This document shows positions 10,260 to 10,333 of a stretch of DNA of 10,333 bases, piece by piece. Each line of letters opens with the position of its first letter. Positions within the stretch are counted from its first letter, which is position 1. The stretch spans positions 1 to 10,333 of the forward strand of contig PEYS01000126.1 of the NCBI GenBank assembly GCA_002763335.1, in the 5' to 3' direction. The notes under the pieces are model-generated. The model was not told where the DNA came from, did no database searches, and was given only the letters and a program-made list of their open reading frames with translations. This stretch comes from Candidatus Woesearchaeota archaeon CG08_land_8_20_14_0_20_47_9. GTDB taxonomy: Archaea > Nanobdellota > Nanobdellia > Woesearchaeales > CG1-02-47-18. Position numbers and translations under genes: made by a program.

Positions 10260-10333
10260 GCGGGGGTAGCGAAGTCTGGAAAACGCGCAGGACTTAAGAT
10301 CCTGTCCCTTAGTGGGTTCGGGGGTTCAAATCC
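10260..10333 (+). tRNA. tRNA-Leu (UAA), 3' end cut by window edge
   Basis: Acceptor 5' strand GCGGGGG, D stem GCG/CGC, anticodon stem CAGGA/TCCTG around loop CTTAAGA (anticodon UAA), a long type II variable arm with stem CCC/GGG (loop TTAGT), and the start of the T arm GGGGG-TTCAAAT-CC. The T stem and acceptor 3' strand continue beyond the window. The long variable arm and anticodon together fix it as leucine. Confidence 0.93.

Overview
This window reads as an archaeal chromosome segment, most likely from a DPANN-type lineage (Woesearchaeota/Pacearchaeota-like). The evidence is an archaeal-style HisRS, the archaea-specific FAICAR synthetase PurP, a bifunctional phosphoglucose/phosphomannose isomerase, and BRE/TATA promoters (TTTAAATA or TTTATAAA after a purine-rich run). 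Several of these promoters sit about 28-30 nt before a start codon, which implies leaderless mRNAs, while other genes have GGTGA/GGAGGTG ribosome binding sites. Two tandem paralogs of a conserved hypothetical family that I associate with DPANN genomes also point this way. The phylum is inference.

Layout. Minus strand, 1-1299: hisS, running off the left edge, preceded by tRNA-His(GUG) at 1592-1663. Minus strand, 2015-3206: an overlapping two-gene module, a winged-helix regulator and a nucleotidyltransferase, resembling type IV AbiEi/AbiEii toxin-antitoxin pairs. Minus strand, 3372-4394: purP. Plus strand, 4839-6881: a sugar operon (PGI/PMI, ROK sugar kinase, small two-helix membrane protein) in which the kinase product feeds the isomerase. 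Plus strand: a thioredoxin reductase-like flavoprotein (6969-7865), a NYN/LabA-like nuclease whose start codon is a problem (about 8028-8522), a probable 16-residue acidic microprotein with its own promoter and a perfect ribosome binding site (8594-8644), two tandem paralogs of unknown function (8799-9946), and tRNA-Leu(UAA) cut by the right edge (10260 onward).

The most unusual content is non-coding. Two groups of dispersed palindromic elements occupy the intergenic space. Group 1 (types A, B and C, with arms of the form CAAAARYTCGCC or a variant) occurs once at each of two loci: around tRNA-His/hisS and in the roughly 350-nt leader of the PGI/PMI gene. Group 2 (type D, core CTTTGAAT/ATTCAAAG) occurs five times, always at or just after the 3' end of a gene. 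Three D copies share an internal loop in which one base pair changes as A-T, C-G and G-C, good evidence that the folded form is conserved. Other structured pieces are tandem GTAA-loop hairpins next to tRNA-His and a seven-copy heptamer array in front of tRNA-Leu.
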